The notes beneath the pieces were generated by a model, which had not been told where the DNA came from, did not search any database, and saw only the letters and a list, made by a program, of their open reading frames with translations. Positions 43,332 through 51,752 of a DNA stretch of 64,000 bases are shown here, piece by piece. The translations under genes were made by a program, and so were the position numbers. The stretch is from positions 1 to 64,000 of the forward strand of contig NZ_JAEQBW010000013.1 in the NCBI RefSeq assembly GCF_016679925.1. Reading direction: 5' to 3'. The number at the start of each line of letters is the position of its first letter. The first letter of the stretch is position 1. Source of the DNA: Marivirga aurantiaca. GTDB taxonomy: Bacteria > Bacteroidota > Bacteroidia > Cytophagales > Cyclobacteriaceae.

Positions 43332-45203
43332 ATGTGTGGAATATTAGGATATTTAACCAATGAAAAAGTCGGTAATGAATTTAAAAGTAATTTCAAAAAA
43401 TCACTGGCTTTTTTAAAATATAGAGGTCCAGATTGTTCAAATAGACAATATCTTAGTTTTGAGAAAAATTTTATTGCATTTGGGCACACAAGGCTTAGCA
43501 TTATTGATTTAAATACTAATTCAAATCAACCATTTAAAAGTTATTCAGGTAAGACATTGATTAGCTTTAATGGCGAGGTTTATAATTATAAAGAAATTAA
43601 ATCTGAGTTAATTGCAAATGGAGTAGAATTTAAAACTAACTCTGATACTGAAGTTATTGTAAATGCTTACGAGTACTGGGGAATTGAAACTATGCTTCAT
43701 AAAATAGATGGCATGTTTGCTTTTGGCATATTTGATTTTTCTAAAAACATTTTAATTATTGCACGTGACAGATTTGGTAAAAAACCTCTTTATTATCATC
43801 ATTCCCCAAATCATTTTGTGTTTAGTTCTGATATAAGAAGTGTTAAAAACCTTCTTCCTCAATCACCAACGTTAAATACGTATGCTTTTGGTTATTATTT
43901 AGCTGAATTATCCACTCCAGAAGAGCAATCTATTTGGAATGAAATTCATAAGCTAAAGCCTGGAAACTATGCAACTATTAGGTTGAATAATAACTATTCA
44001 TTTGTTTCAAAATCATTTTGGAATCTTAATTTCTCATCTGATTGTAAATTAACCTTTGACGAAATAGCAGAAAATACTAACTCTTTATTAAATACAGCGA
44101 TAAAGAAACGTTTGGTAGCTGATGTAAGAGTTTCCGCCTTATTAAGTGGCGGACTTGACTCAAGTCTTGTAGTAGCTAAAATGGCTGAAAACTCTCCCCA
44201 AAAGATTAATACCTATTCGGTTATTAACTCAAGTCAGGAATTTGATGAATCTAAATACTCTGATTTAGTTGCTCGTCAATTTGGCACAAATCATACGAGA
44301 TTAGAAATTAATTCAACCTCATTAGATGGTATTAAAGATTTAATATACGAATATGGTGAGCCATTTGCAGATAGTTCAATGATTCCAAGTTACCTAATTA
44401 GCAAAGAGGTGAGTCGAACTGAAAAAGTTGTTTTAGGTGGTGATGGAGGGGATGAATTTTTTGGAGGCTATGATTCTTACTATAAAGCCTATAAATTAAA
44501 TTCAATAAAAAAAATTAAATGGCTCGGAGCTGGTGCAGATTTTATTAAGAACACTTTCCCTGGGTATAGAACCAATTTATTAGCTGAATTAATATCAAAA
44601 GCTAATAATCCTAAACATGAATTATTGAATAGAGGTTTTTCATTTAATGAGTTCGAGATTAATCAACTAACAAACGATCCGATAGCTTGCCAAGCACAGA
44701 AAAATGAACATAAGCGAATTGTGGAAGATCTCAGCTTGATCAATGTACCCGAACTTACTCTCGTGATGAATTCATCTTTGCATACCAGATTATTAAATGA
44801 TTATCTGGTTAAAGTTGATAGAGCTTCTATGTATGCCTCATTAGAAATGCGTTCACCATTTCTCGATAAAGATTTAGCTTTATTTGCAAGTACTTTAACT
44901 CCTAAACAAATCTATAAAAGTGGCGAACCAAAAGCCATTTTAAAAGCTATAGCGGCTAAGTATTTCGATCATGATTTTATCTACAGAAAAAAAATGGGTT
45001 TTAGTATTCCGATTGGAGATTGGTTTAAAAATGAAATGAATAAAGAACTTAGAGAAAAGCTTTTAACACCTAACCCATTAATTAAATTGAACTTGAATTT
45101 TATTGAAAGATTAATTATAGAGCATGAGTCTGGTAAAGCAAATCATGTCAATAAATTATGGGCATTGTTTGTGTTTAATATCTGGGCTCAAAAACAAAAA
45201 TGA
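43332..45203 (+). CDS. asnB: Asparagine synthase-like glutamine amidotransferase
   Basis: A 623-residue two-domain enzyme. The class II glutaminase domain begins MCGILGYL, so Cys2 is the nucleophile, with RLSIIDL and SFNGEVYNY typical of AsnB. The synthetase domain has the pyrophosphate loop SALLSGGLDSSLV (about 266-278). Members in surface-glycan clusters (WbpS-like) amidate sugar carboxyl groups, not aspartate, and this context favours that. The start is 12 bases after the methyltransferase stop and the end overlaps the next gene by 4 bases. Enzyme family is certain; acceptor is not. Confidence 0.88.
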   Translation: MCGILGYLTNEKVGNEFKSNFKKSLAFLKYRGPDCSNRQYLSFEKNFIAFGHTRLSIIDLNTNSNQPFKSYSGKTLISFNGEVYNYKEIKSELIANGVEFKTNSDTEVIVNAYEYWGIETMLHKIDGMFAFGIFDFSKNILIIARDRFGKKPLYYHHSPNHFVFSSDIRSVKNLLPQSPTLNTYAFGYYLAELSTPEEQSIWNEIHKLKPGNYATIRLNNNYSFVSKSFWNLNFSSDCKLTFDEIAENTNSLLNTAIKKRLVADVRVSALLSGGLDSSLVVAKMAENSPQKINTYSVINSSQEFDESKYSDLVARQFGTNHTRLEINSTSLDGIKDLIYEYGEPFADSSMIPSYLISKEVSRTEKVVLGGDGGDEFFGGYDSYYKAYKLNSIKKIKWLGAGADFIKNTFPGYRTNLLAELISKANNPKHELLNRGFSFNEFEINQLTNDPIACQAQKNEHKRIVEDLSLINVPELTLVMNSSLHTRLLNDYLVKVDRASMYASLEMRSPFLDKDLALFASTLTPKQIYKSGEPKAILKAIAAKYFDHDFIYRKKMGFSIPIGDWFKNEMNKELREKLLTPNPLIKLNLNFIERLIIEHESGKANHVNKLWALFVFNIWAQKQK

Positions 45204-46333
45204 AAATTTTATTCTTGATTGATCCAAACTCAATCCATGATATCAAATGGGTTAAGTATTTTTCATTGCAAAGTACTTATAAATGCTATTTCATATGTAG
45301 AGAACACCATTATTCCATGCAAATTGTTGAAGAAATCAATGAAAATTTTGGCATTATTTTTCTAGGGAATGTTAAATATTTCTCCATTTCTAAGCCATTA
45401 AACACCATTAAACAATCCCTTTTCATAAAAAATTTAATTAAAAAATACAACATTGATTTATTTCACATTCAATATGCTGAACCAAATGCATTATGGACAC
45501 TATTAAAACCAATAATAAAGGTTCCTATAATAATAACATGTAGAGGAACAGATGTATTAAAAACAATACCTGAACACTTTGCTAAAAAGGATTTGTTAAA
45601 TCAAATTGTGAAGTGCCTTTATAAATTAGCCTTTATTAAATCAGACTGGATTACGGTAACCTCTCAGAGGCAAATGGAATCGATTAAGAAATTCTCAGGC
45701 AGACAGAAAAATATTTCTATTATTAGAACGGGTGTAGCAATAGATGAAATAAAAAAAGATAATTCCCAATTTTTCAGAAAAGAGATAACTAAATCTTTTA
45801 TACTATTTCCTAGATATATAAAACCTTTGTACAATCATGAATTTTGTTTAAAAGCAGTAGAAAAGTTGCCAAAACGCATAAAAGATGGATATCAAATGGT
45901 TTTTATAGGTAAAGATTCTGGAGATATATCTTATCAAAGATCACTTATTGAAATGATGAGTCTCTCTAAGAGCGTTGAATATATTTTTCTACCTAAGTTA
46001 CAACAAAAAGAAATATCAGAACTATACAAAAGAGCAAGTTTAATTGTTATGACTCCGCTTTCGGATGGAAGTCCCGTTTCTGCAATGGAAGCATTAATAT
46101 TAAATAAAAATGTAATATTAGGTCCATTAGAATATGACAAAGATATATTTGATAATCCACTAATTCATAAAATGAATTCATGGCATATAGATGAGTTAAT
46201 AGATAAAATAGAGAGATGTCTTTTTATTAAAAATAAAGTAAAGTTAGACGAAAGGATTACTTCACTATTAGATAGCTCAAAAAACATGAGAAAATTAGAA
46301 TATATATATTATAGGTTAAAGGCAAGTGAATAA
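45200..46333 (+). CDS. Glycosyltransferase (GT4-like)
   Basis: A 377-residue GT-B-fold glycosyltransferase. The C-terminal donor-binding region contains PLSDGSPVSAMEALILNKNVILG (about 290-312), the E-x7-E-like element of GT4 enzymes; the N-terminal half has FHIQYAEPNALW and ITCRGTDVLK, as in GT4 acceptor domains. No membrane segment or signal. It overlaps both neighbours (4 bases upstream, 8 downstream). Donor sugar and linkage unknown. Confidence 0.82.
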   Translation: MKILFLIDPNSIHDIKWVKYFSLQSTYKCYFICREHHYSMQIVEEINENFGIIFLGNVKYFSISKPLNTIKQSLFIKNLIKKYNIDLFHIQYAEPNALWTLLKPIIKVPIIITCRGTDVLKTIPEHFAKKDLLNQIVKCLYKLAFIKSDWITVTSQRQMESIKKFSGRQKNISIIRTGVAIDEIKKDNSQFFRKEITKSFILFPRYIKPLYNHEFCLKAVEKLPKRIKDGYQMVFIGKDSGDISYQRSLIEMMSLSKSVEYIFLPKLQQKEISELYKRASLIVMTPLSDGSPVSAMEALILNKNVILGPLEYDKDIFDNPLIHKMNSWHIDELIDKIERCLFIKNKVKLDERITSLLDSSKNMRKLEYIYYRLKASE

Positions 46334-47633
46334 TATTATTAAGTTAGCCTTAATAGCCCACGATTTCCCACCATATAATGTTGGAGGTAGCCAAAGACCA
46401 TATCTTATGGCCAAAGCTCTGGCTGAAGAAGGAATAGAAGTCTTTGTATTTACCTTAAAAGAAGAATATTATAATAAGACTAGGCTTAATTTCGAATATA
46501 ACTTTAATCAATATTCAAACATACATATAATTAGAACAGATATTGATAAAAAGTCAATCTTTAATAATAGTTCTCATTACTTTAGTTTAGTTGATGATAT
46601 AGCATCAAGATGGAAAAAGCATCTAATAATCAAAATAAAAGAAAATTCTAAATCAGTTCCTTTTGACTTATTACTTTTCACATGTCCACCTTTTAGTCTT
46701 GCGAAGCATGCTGTTTCAGTTTCTAAGGAAACTGAAATTCCTTTTGCTTTAGATTTAAGAGATGCCTGGAGTCAATGGATTATGACACCATATGCCAGTT
46801 ATTTGCATTATAAAATTCTAATAATAACAGAAAAAAAAGTAATTGAAAAAGCTGCTTTCGTAAGTTCAACTAGCCAGCAACAGATCAAAGACTTTAAAGA
46901 AGTCCATAAAACTAACTTTAATAATAAATTTATTTATGCTCCCAATGGCTTTATTGATTTTGTTGATCAATCGAAGGAGGATGACTCTTTAAAGGTTAAA
47001 ATTATTTATACAGGTAGTTTCTATTTTAATCCTTATTCTCAAGCCTTACAAACTAAGAAGTGGTATCAAAAAAAATGGTACCAAATTTTGCAGTATTTAC
47101 CAAGACTAGAAGATTGGTCGTATCGCTCTCCTTTATATTTTTTCAAAACCTTAGAACTACTAATATCCAAATATCCAAAGCTTGCGTCAAACATAGAAGT
47201 AGTTTTTGCAGGTCAAAAACCTGATTGGTTTGAAAGAATGGTTGCAGACCATAATTTACAAAAACATGTAAACCATTTAGGTTTTATAAACAAAAAAGAA
47301 GTGCAATTATTACTTAAGGATGCTAATTATTTATTAATTACTTCAAGTAAGATTCCAAATGGAAAAGAATATTCTGTTGCAGGTAAAACATTTGAATATA
47401 TTGCTTATCAAAAACCAATTTTAGCATTTGTGAATGAAGGGGAGCAAAAAGAAGTTCTAAAAAAGACTCAAATAGCTCATATTTTTAATCCAGATGAAAT
47501 AGTAGAAAATGTAGTAAGGTTAAAATCTATAATGGAAAATGAAATTAACTTAGATATTAATCACGAAACTTGTAATCAATTCAAAATACCCAATAACTTT
47601 TCTCAGCTAATTGCTAAACTAAAGAATTTATGA
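46326..47633 (+). CDS. Glycosyltransferase (GT4-like)
   Basis: A 435-residue GT-B glycosyltransferase beginning with a GTG at 46326, inside the preceding gene (8-base overlap). The N-terminus LIAHDFPPYNVGGSQRPYLMAKAL is the classic GT4 acceptor-side start (family I.DFPP..GG). The C-terminal FEYIAYQKPILAFVNEGE matches the donor nucleotide region. IYTGSFYFNP and VVFAGQKPDWF mark the start of the second domain. It overlaps wecB by 4 bases. Specific substrates unknown. Confidence 0.84.
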   Translation: MNNIIKLALIAHDFPPYNVGGSQRPYLMAKALAEEGIEVFVFTLKEEYYNKTRLNFEYNFNQYSNIHIIRTDIDKKSIFNNSSHYFSLVDDIASRWKKHLIIKIKENSKSVPFDLLLFTCPPFSLAKHAVSVSKETEIPFALDLRDAWSQWIMTPYASYLHYKILIITEKKVIEKAAFVSSTSQQQIKDFKEVHKTNFNNKFIYAPNGFIDFVDQSKEDDSLKVKIIYTGSFYFNPYSQALQTKKWYQKKWYQILQYLPRLEDWSYRSPLYFFKTLELLISKYPKLASNIEVVFAGQKPDWFERMVADHNLQKHVNHLGFINKKEVQLLLKDANYLLITSSKIPNGKEYSVAGKTFEYIAYQKPILAFVNEGEQKEVLKKTQIAHIFNPDEIVENVVRLKSIMENEINLDINHETCNQFKIPNNFSQLIAKLKNL

Positions 47634-48691
47634 TTTTTCACATTGTGGGTACACGACCCAATTTTATGAAGCTCGCACCTCTTCATGCTGAATTAAGAAG
47701 TAGAAAATTTGATCAAAAAATTATTCATACAGGACAACATTATGATGATAAAATGTATGAAGTATTTTTCAAACAACTTGAAATACCAACCCCAGATTTT
47801 AATTTAGGAGTAGGTTCATTATCCCATGCTCATCAAACAGCTGAGATGATGATTCGTATTGAAGAAGTTTTCAATCGTGAGCGTCCAGACTTATTGATTG
47901 TATATGGTGACGTTAATTCTACCATGGCGGGAGCACTAGTTGCTAGCAAAATGGGAATTAAAATTGCCCATGTTGAGGCTGGTTTACGGTCATTTGATCG
48001 CAGGATGCCGGAGGAAATCAACCGATTGGTAACAGACAGTATCTCTGACATATATTTCACTCCTTCAATAGATGCTAATGAAAATCTTTTGAAAGAGGGA
48101 GTTGACCATTCGAAAATTAAATTGGTTGGAAATATAATGATTGACTCTTTAGTGAAATGTATGCCAACAATTGATGCTTCTAAAAAGATTATTGATTTGG
48201 AGAAATACATTCTTTGTACTGTTCATCGCCCATCGAATGTTGACAATGATGAAAAACTGCTTGCATTGATCAATTCTTTAGAGTCTATCAGCAGAAAAAC
48301 AGGCGTTGTTTTCCCAGTTCATCCCAGAACTAAAAAACGACTGGAACTTATAGGCTATAACATTAATAAAAATAAAAATTTACATTTTATCGAGCCAGTT
48401 GGTTATTTTGAATTTATTAAGTTGCAAAAGAATGCAATTGCTGTTATAACAGATTCAGGCGGCATTCAAGAAGAAACTACTTTTTTAGGAATCCCTTGCT
48501 TAACCCTTAGAGAAAATACTGAAAGACCAATTACTATCTCACAAGGAACAAATATGCTAATTGGTTTTGATTACGAGCTATTAAAAAATGAAATTGAAAG
48601 AATATTAGTATCTGAAAATATTGACTCAAAAGTTCCGGAATTTTGGGATGGTAATACCGCAGAAAGAATTGTTAAAGAATTGATTAACTAA
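47630..48691 (+). CDS. wecB: UDP-N-acetylglucosamine 2-epimerase
   Basis: A 353-residue non-hydrolysing epimerase that makes UDP-ManNAc, or the 2-epimer of a deoxy derivative, from UDP-GlcNAc. VGTRPNFMKLAPL at the N-terminus, GDVNSTMAG, HVEAGLRSFDRRMPEEINR and TDSGGIQEET are family hallmarks. No WecC dehydrogenase is nearby. With the 4,6-dehydratase-like gene two genes downstream, it could belong to a FucNAc-type pathway (CapE/CapG-like), though no CapF-like reductase was seen. Confidence 0.93.
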   Translation: MIFHIVGTRPNFMKLAPLHAELRSRKFDQKIIHTGQHYDDKMYEVFFKQLEIPTPDFNLGVGSLSHAHQTAEMMIRIEEVFNRERPDLLIVYGDVNSTMAGALVASKMGIKIAHVEAGLRSFDRRMPEEINRLVTDSISDIYFTPSIDANENLLKEGVDHSKIKLVGNIMIDSLVKCMPTIDASKKIIDLEKYILCTVHRPSNVDNDEKLLALINSLESISRKTGVVFPVHPRTKKRLELIGYNINKNKNLHFIEPVGYFEFIKLQKNAIAVITDSGGIQEETTFLGIPCLTLRENTERPITISQGTNMLIGFDYELLKNEIERILVSENIDSKVPEFWDGNTAERIVKELIN

Positions 48692-48693
48692 TA

Positions 48694-49923
48694 ATGAAAC
48701 AAAAAAAACTAGGTATATTTCTTTATAATAGATTATTTGATGCACTCATCCAGTCCAACTTTTGGTTGTACATTCAAGATTATTTAGATCAAAATCAATC
48801 AGAGGAGTTTAAGATTTATTTGATCACTTATGAAGATAAAAGATTTCCACTGACTAAAGAGCAAAAACAAAAAGTAAAAAATTGGGAAAAACAAGGTCTT
48901 ATTTGGACTCCTTTAAACTGGAATCCTGGCATTGGTAAACTTGCCAAAATCAAAGATATTGTCACGGGTTTTTTTGCTACTTATAGAATAAAATTAAAAG
49001 GGTGTAATCACTTCATATCTTTGGGCTCCGTGTCTGGTTCTTATTTATATTTATACCATACATTATTAAGATTTAAGTTTTTTTTATATCAATTTGAACC
49101 ACATAGTGAATATGCAATAGATAATAAAATGTGGCCAAAAAACAGCCCCCAGTATAAAATATCTCATTATTTAGAAAGAAAAGCTGCAAATAATGCCAAG
49201 GTCATTGCATCCGGTACAAAATTCATGCATGAGCGATTAAAACATGAATGGAAGGTAAAGGCAAGTTTCTTTAAAATTCCTACAGTAACTAATGACTCCA
49301 AATTTAAATTTTCTGAGGAAAATAGAAAGAAGATGAGGAACAAGCTTGGACTAAGTGAAGAAATAAAAGTTTTATTTTATCCAGGTAAATTCGGGGATTT
49401 ATATTATCGAGCTGAAACAGCATGGATGTTTAAATGGGTATTGGAAGAGGATGACAATTTTCACTTCTTAATTGTAACCCCTCATCAAGATGAGGAAGTG
49501 ATTGCTTTATTTGATGAAGCAGGTGTACCAAAAGATAAATACACCATTGCCCATAGCGATTATTCCGAAATTCACCATTACTTCGCAGCGGCTGATTTTG
49601 CAGTAATTGCGGTTCCTCCAGGTCCTTCAAAAAAATTTATATCTAATATAAAAGTAGGTGAATATTTAACAGCTGGACTACCTTTTCTAATAACAGAAGG
49701 AATTTCTGAGGATTATATTTATGCAAAAGAAAAAAATGTTGGGGTAGTGGTAAAAGATTTTGAAGAAGAATACATTAAAAGAGCTGTCCCTGAAATTAAC
49801 AACTATTTATCTAGTGATAGAAAGATGTTAAGAAAGCATTGCCGCGAAATAGGACTAGATTACAGAGGCTTTAAAGGCTTGAACCAGGTTTTTAAAGCTG
49901 CCATAAACGCACTTCATTCATGA
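48694..49923 (+). CDS. Glycosyltransferase (GT-B fold, GT4-like)
   Basis: A 409-residue predicted glycosyltransferase. The N-terminal half is divergent (YQFEPHSEYAIDN). The second half shows the GT-B pattern: KVLFYPGKFGDLYYRAETAWMF at the domain start, FLIVTPHQDEEVI, and FAAADFAVIAVPPGPSKKFISNIKVGEYLTAGLPFLITEG (about 288-328), which corresponds to the GT4 donor region. It starts 2 bases after wecB and overlaps the dehydratase-like gene by 4 bases. Exact family is less certain than for its neighbours. Confidence 0.75.
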   Translation: MKQKKLGIFLYNRLFDALIQSNFWLYIQDYLDQNQSEEFKIYLITYEDKRFPLTKEQKQKVKNWEKQGLIWTPLNWNPGIGKLAKIKDIVTGFFATYRIKLKGCNHFISLGSVSGSYLYLYHTLLRFKFFLYQFEPHSEYAIDNKMWPKNSPQYKISHYLERKAANNAKVIASGTKFMHERLKHEWKVKASFFKIPTVTNDSKFKFSEENRKKMRNKLGLSEEIKVLFYPGKFGDLYYRAETAWMFKWVLEEDDNFHFLIVTPHQDEEVIALFDEAGVPKDKYTIAHSDYSEIHHYFAAADFAVIAVPPGPSKKFISNIKVGEYLTAGLPFLITEGISEDYIYAKEKNVGVVVKDFEEEYIKRAVPEINNYLSSDRKMLRKHCREIGLDYRGFKGLNQVFKAAINALHS

Positions 49924-50912
49924 ATAAATTAAGCTTTAAAAATAAAAACATAGTTGTATTGGGAGGAACGGGGTCGTTTGGAAAAGCATTTATCCATTAT
50001 TTGCTAAAACATCATTCTGATCTCAACCAAATTTTGGTTGTTTCAAGGGATGAACAAAAGCAGTACGAATTTAAATCAGAACTGGGGGGATTAACTAACA
50101 AAATAACATTTTCCCTTGGTGATATTAGAGATAGGGAAAGGATGTTTGCCTTATTATCAAATGCAGATATGGTAGTTCATGCCGCAGCTATGAAGCATAT
50201 GCCAATAGCCGAAGAAAACCCGCAAGAATGCTATAAAACTAATATAGTAGGAACACAAAATGTTATTGACTCTGCCATTGCCAATAAAGTTGAAAAGGTA
50301 GTGGCGCTCTCTACAGACAAAGCAGTATTGCCTATCAATGTATACGGAGCTTCAAAGTTATTTTTAGAGCGATTAGTTATTAATGCTAATATAAGCCAAA
50401 ATAATACCGGAACTAAGTTGATGATTGTGAGGTATGCAAATGTTTTGGGATCAAGAGGAAGTGTGGTACCCTTTTTTCAAAAAGTTAAATCTAGTGGGAC
50501 AATCCCTATTACGGATTTAAAAATGACCCGTTTTAGCATTACATTACAGGATAGTGTAGACTTGGTATTATATGCATTTGCAATGGGAACCGGGGGTGAA
50601 GTAATTGTGCCAAAAGCCCCATCCTATAAAATTACTGATGTAGCAAGTGCCATTGCACCTGATTGCCAAATAAATGAAATCGGCATAAGAAATGGAGAAA
50701 AGTTAAGTGAATTAATGCTCTCGAAACATGAGTCTTTAAATACATTAGAAAATGAAAAATATTTTATAGTATTACCACCGTTTAAAAGTCAGGAGGCTCA
50801 TGTAAGTCATTTCAATGCAAGACCTCTGACTACAACATTTGAATATGACTCTGCAAATAATACAGATTGGCTAACTGTAGAAAGGCTAAAAGAACAAATA
50901 ATGGATCTTTAG
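49920..50912 (+). CDS. UDP-GlcNAc 4,6-dehydratase-like nucleotide-sugar enzyme
   Basis: A 330-residue short-chain dehydrogenase of the CapD/CapE/PseB group. The NAD(P)-binding loop is GGTGSFGKAF (about 15-24), the catalytic Thr/Ser region is ALSTDKAVLPINVYGASKLFLERL (about 127-150) with the YxxxK pair, and VHAAAMKHMPIAEENP matches the family. It should convert UDP-GlcNAc into a 4-keto-6-deoxy sugar for FucNAc-, bacillosamine- or pseudaminic-acid-type residues. It is the short soluble form without membrane helices. No clear aminotransferase or reductase partner lies in the window. Confidence 0.87.
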   Translation: MNKLSFKNKNIVVLGGTGSFGKAFIHYLLKHHSDLNQILVVSRDEQKQYEFKSELGGLTNKITFSLGDIRDRERMFALLSNADMVVHAAAMKHMPIAEENPQECYKTNIVGTQNVIDSAIANKVEKVVALSTDKAVLPINVYGASKLFLERLVINANISQNNTGTKLMIVRYANVLGSRGSVVPFFQKVKSSGTIPITDLKMTRFSITLQDSVDLVLYAFAMGTGGEVIVPKAPSYKITDVASAIAPDCQINEIGIRNGEKLSELMLSKHESLNTLENEKYFIVLPPFKSQEAHVSHFNARPLTTTFEYDSANNTDWLTVERLKEQIMDL

Positions 50913-50933
50913 TTTTTTTTTGTTTTATTTATT

Positions 50934-51752
50934 ATGCACTCAAAAGACTCCCCTTTAGTAAGTATCATTATGGCTGCGTATAATGCCAGTTTTTATATTT
51001 CGGAGGCCATAGATTCTGTCTTAAATCAAGAATACCCAAACTGGGAATTATTAATTGTGAATGATGGTTCAAAGGATAACACTAAAGAAATTATTAAAGG
51101 ATTTAAGGACAGTAGAGTTAAATATTTTGAACAAAAGAATAAGGGGGTTAGTGCAGCGAGGAATGTAGGATTAAATAATATGAATGGTGATTTCTTCTGC
51201 TTTCTTGATTCGGATGATCTGTTTTCACCTCATAGTTTACTTAATAGGTTAAAAGTTTTTGATCAAGACGAGGAATTAGAGTTTGTAGATGGTATTGTTG
51301 AAGTATTTGAACATAAAACCTCTAAAACTATAAGAAAGTTTAGCCCTTCGTTTTACGGAAATCCTTTTAGTGAATTAATAGCTTTGAATGACTCTTGTTT
51401 TTTTGCTCCAACTTGGTTAGTTAAAGTAGTGAAAAATAAAAAGTATCATTTTAATGAGGAGTTATCCCATTGCGAAGACATCTTATTTTATTTAACAATA
51501 AGTAAAGATGGAGGTAAATATAGCTTTTCAAATTCAATTTCATATTTATACAGAGAAGGTAATGTCTCTGCTATGTCAAATTTAAAAAAACTAGAGTTGG
51601 GTTACTTTACCCTTCTAAAGGAAATTAAAGAATGGTCATTTGTTTCAAAAATTGAAAAAATAAATCTTAGAAAGAAAGTGAAAATGATTATGACCAAATC
51701 ATACCTTTCTCGTTTTCAAGTATTAAATGCGATTCAAGTTTACTTTAAATAA
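50934..51752 (+). CDS. Family 2 glycosyltransferase
   Basis: A 272-residue GT-A glycosyltransferase. The family signature PLVSIIMAAYNASFYISEAIDSVLNQEYPNWELLIVNDGSKDNT lies at residues 6-49, and the divalent-metal motif is DSDDLFSP (about 92-99). GVSAARNVGL is the donor-binding element between them. No membrane helix. It starts 21 bases after the dehydratase-like gene, and its last 26 bases contain the start of the giant T9SS protein gene. Confidence 0.9.
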   Translation: MHSKDSPLVSIIMAAYNASFYISEAIDSVLNQEYPNWELLIVNDGSKDNTKEIIKGFKDSRVKYFEQKNKGVSAARNVGLNNMNGDFFCFLDSDDLFSPHSLLNRLKVFDQDEELEFVDGIVEVFEHKTSKTIRKFSPSFYGNPFSELIALNDSCFFAPTWLVKVVKNKKYHFNEELSHCEDILFYLTISKDGGKYSFSNSISYLYREGNVSAMSNLKKLELGYFTLLKEIKEWSFVSKIEKINLRKKVKMIMTKSYLSRFQVLNAIQVYFK

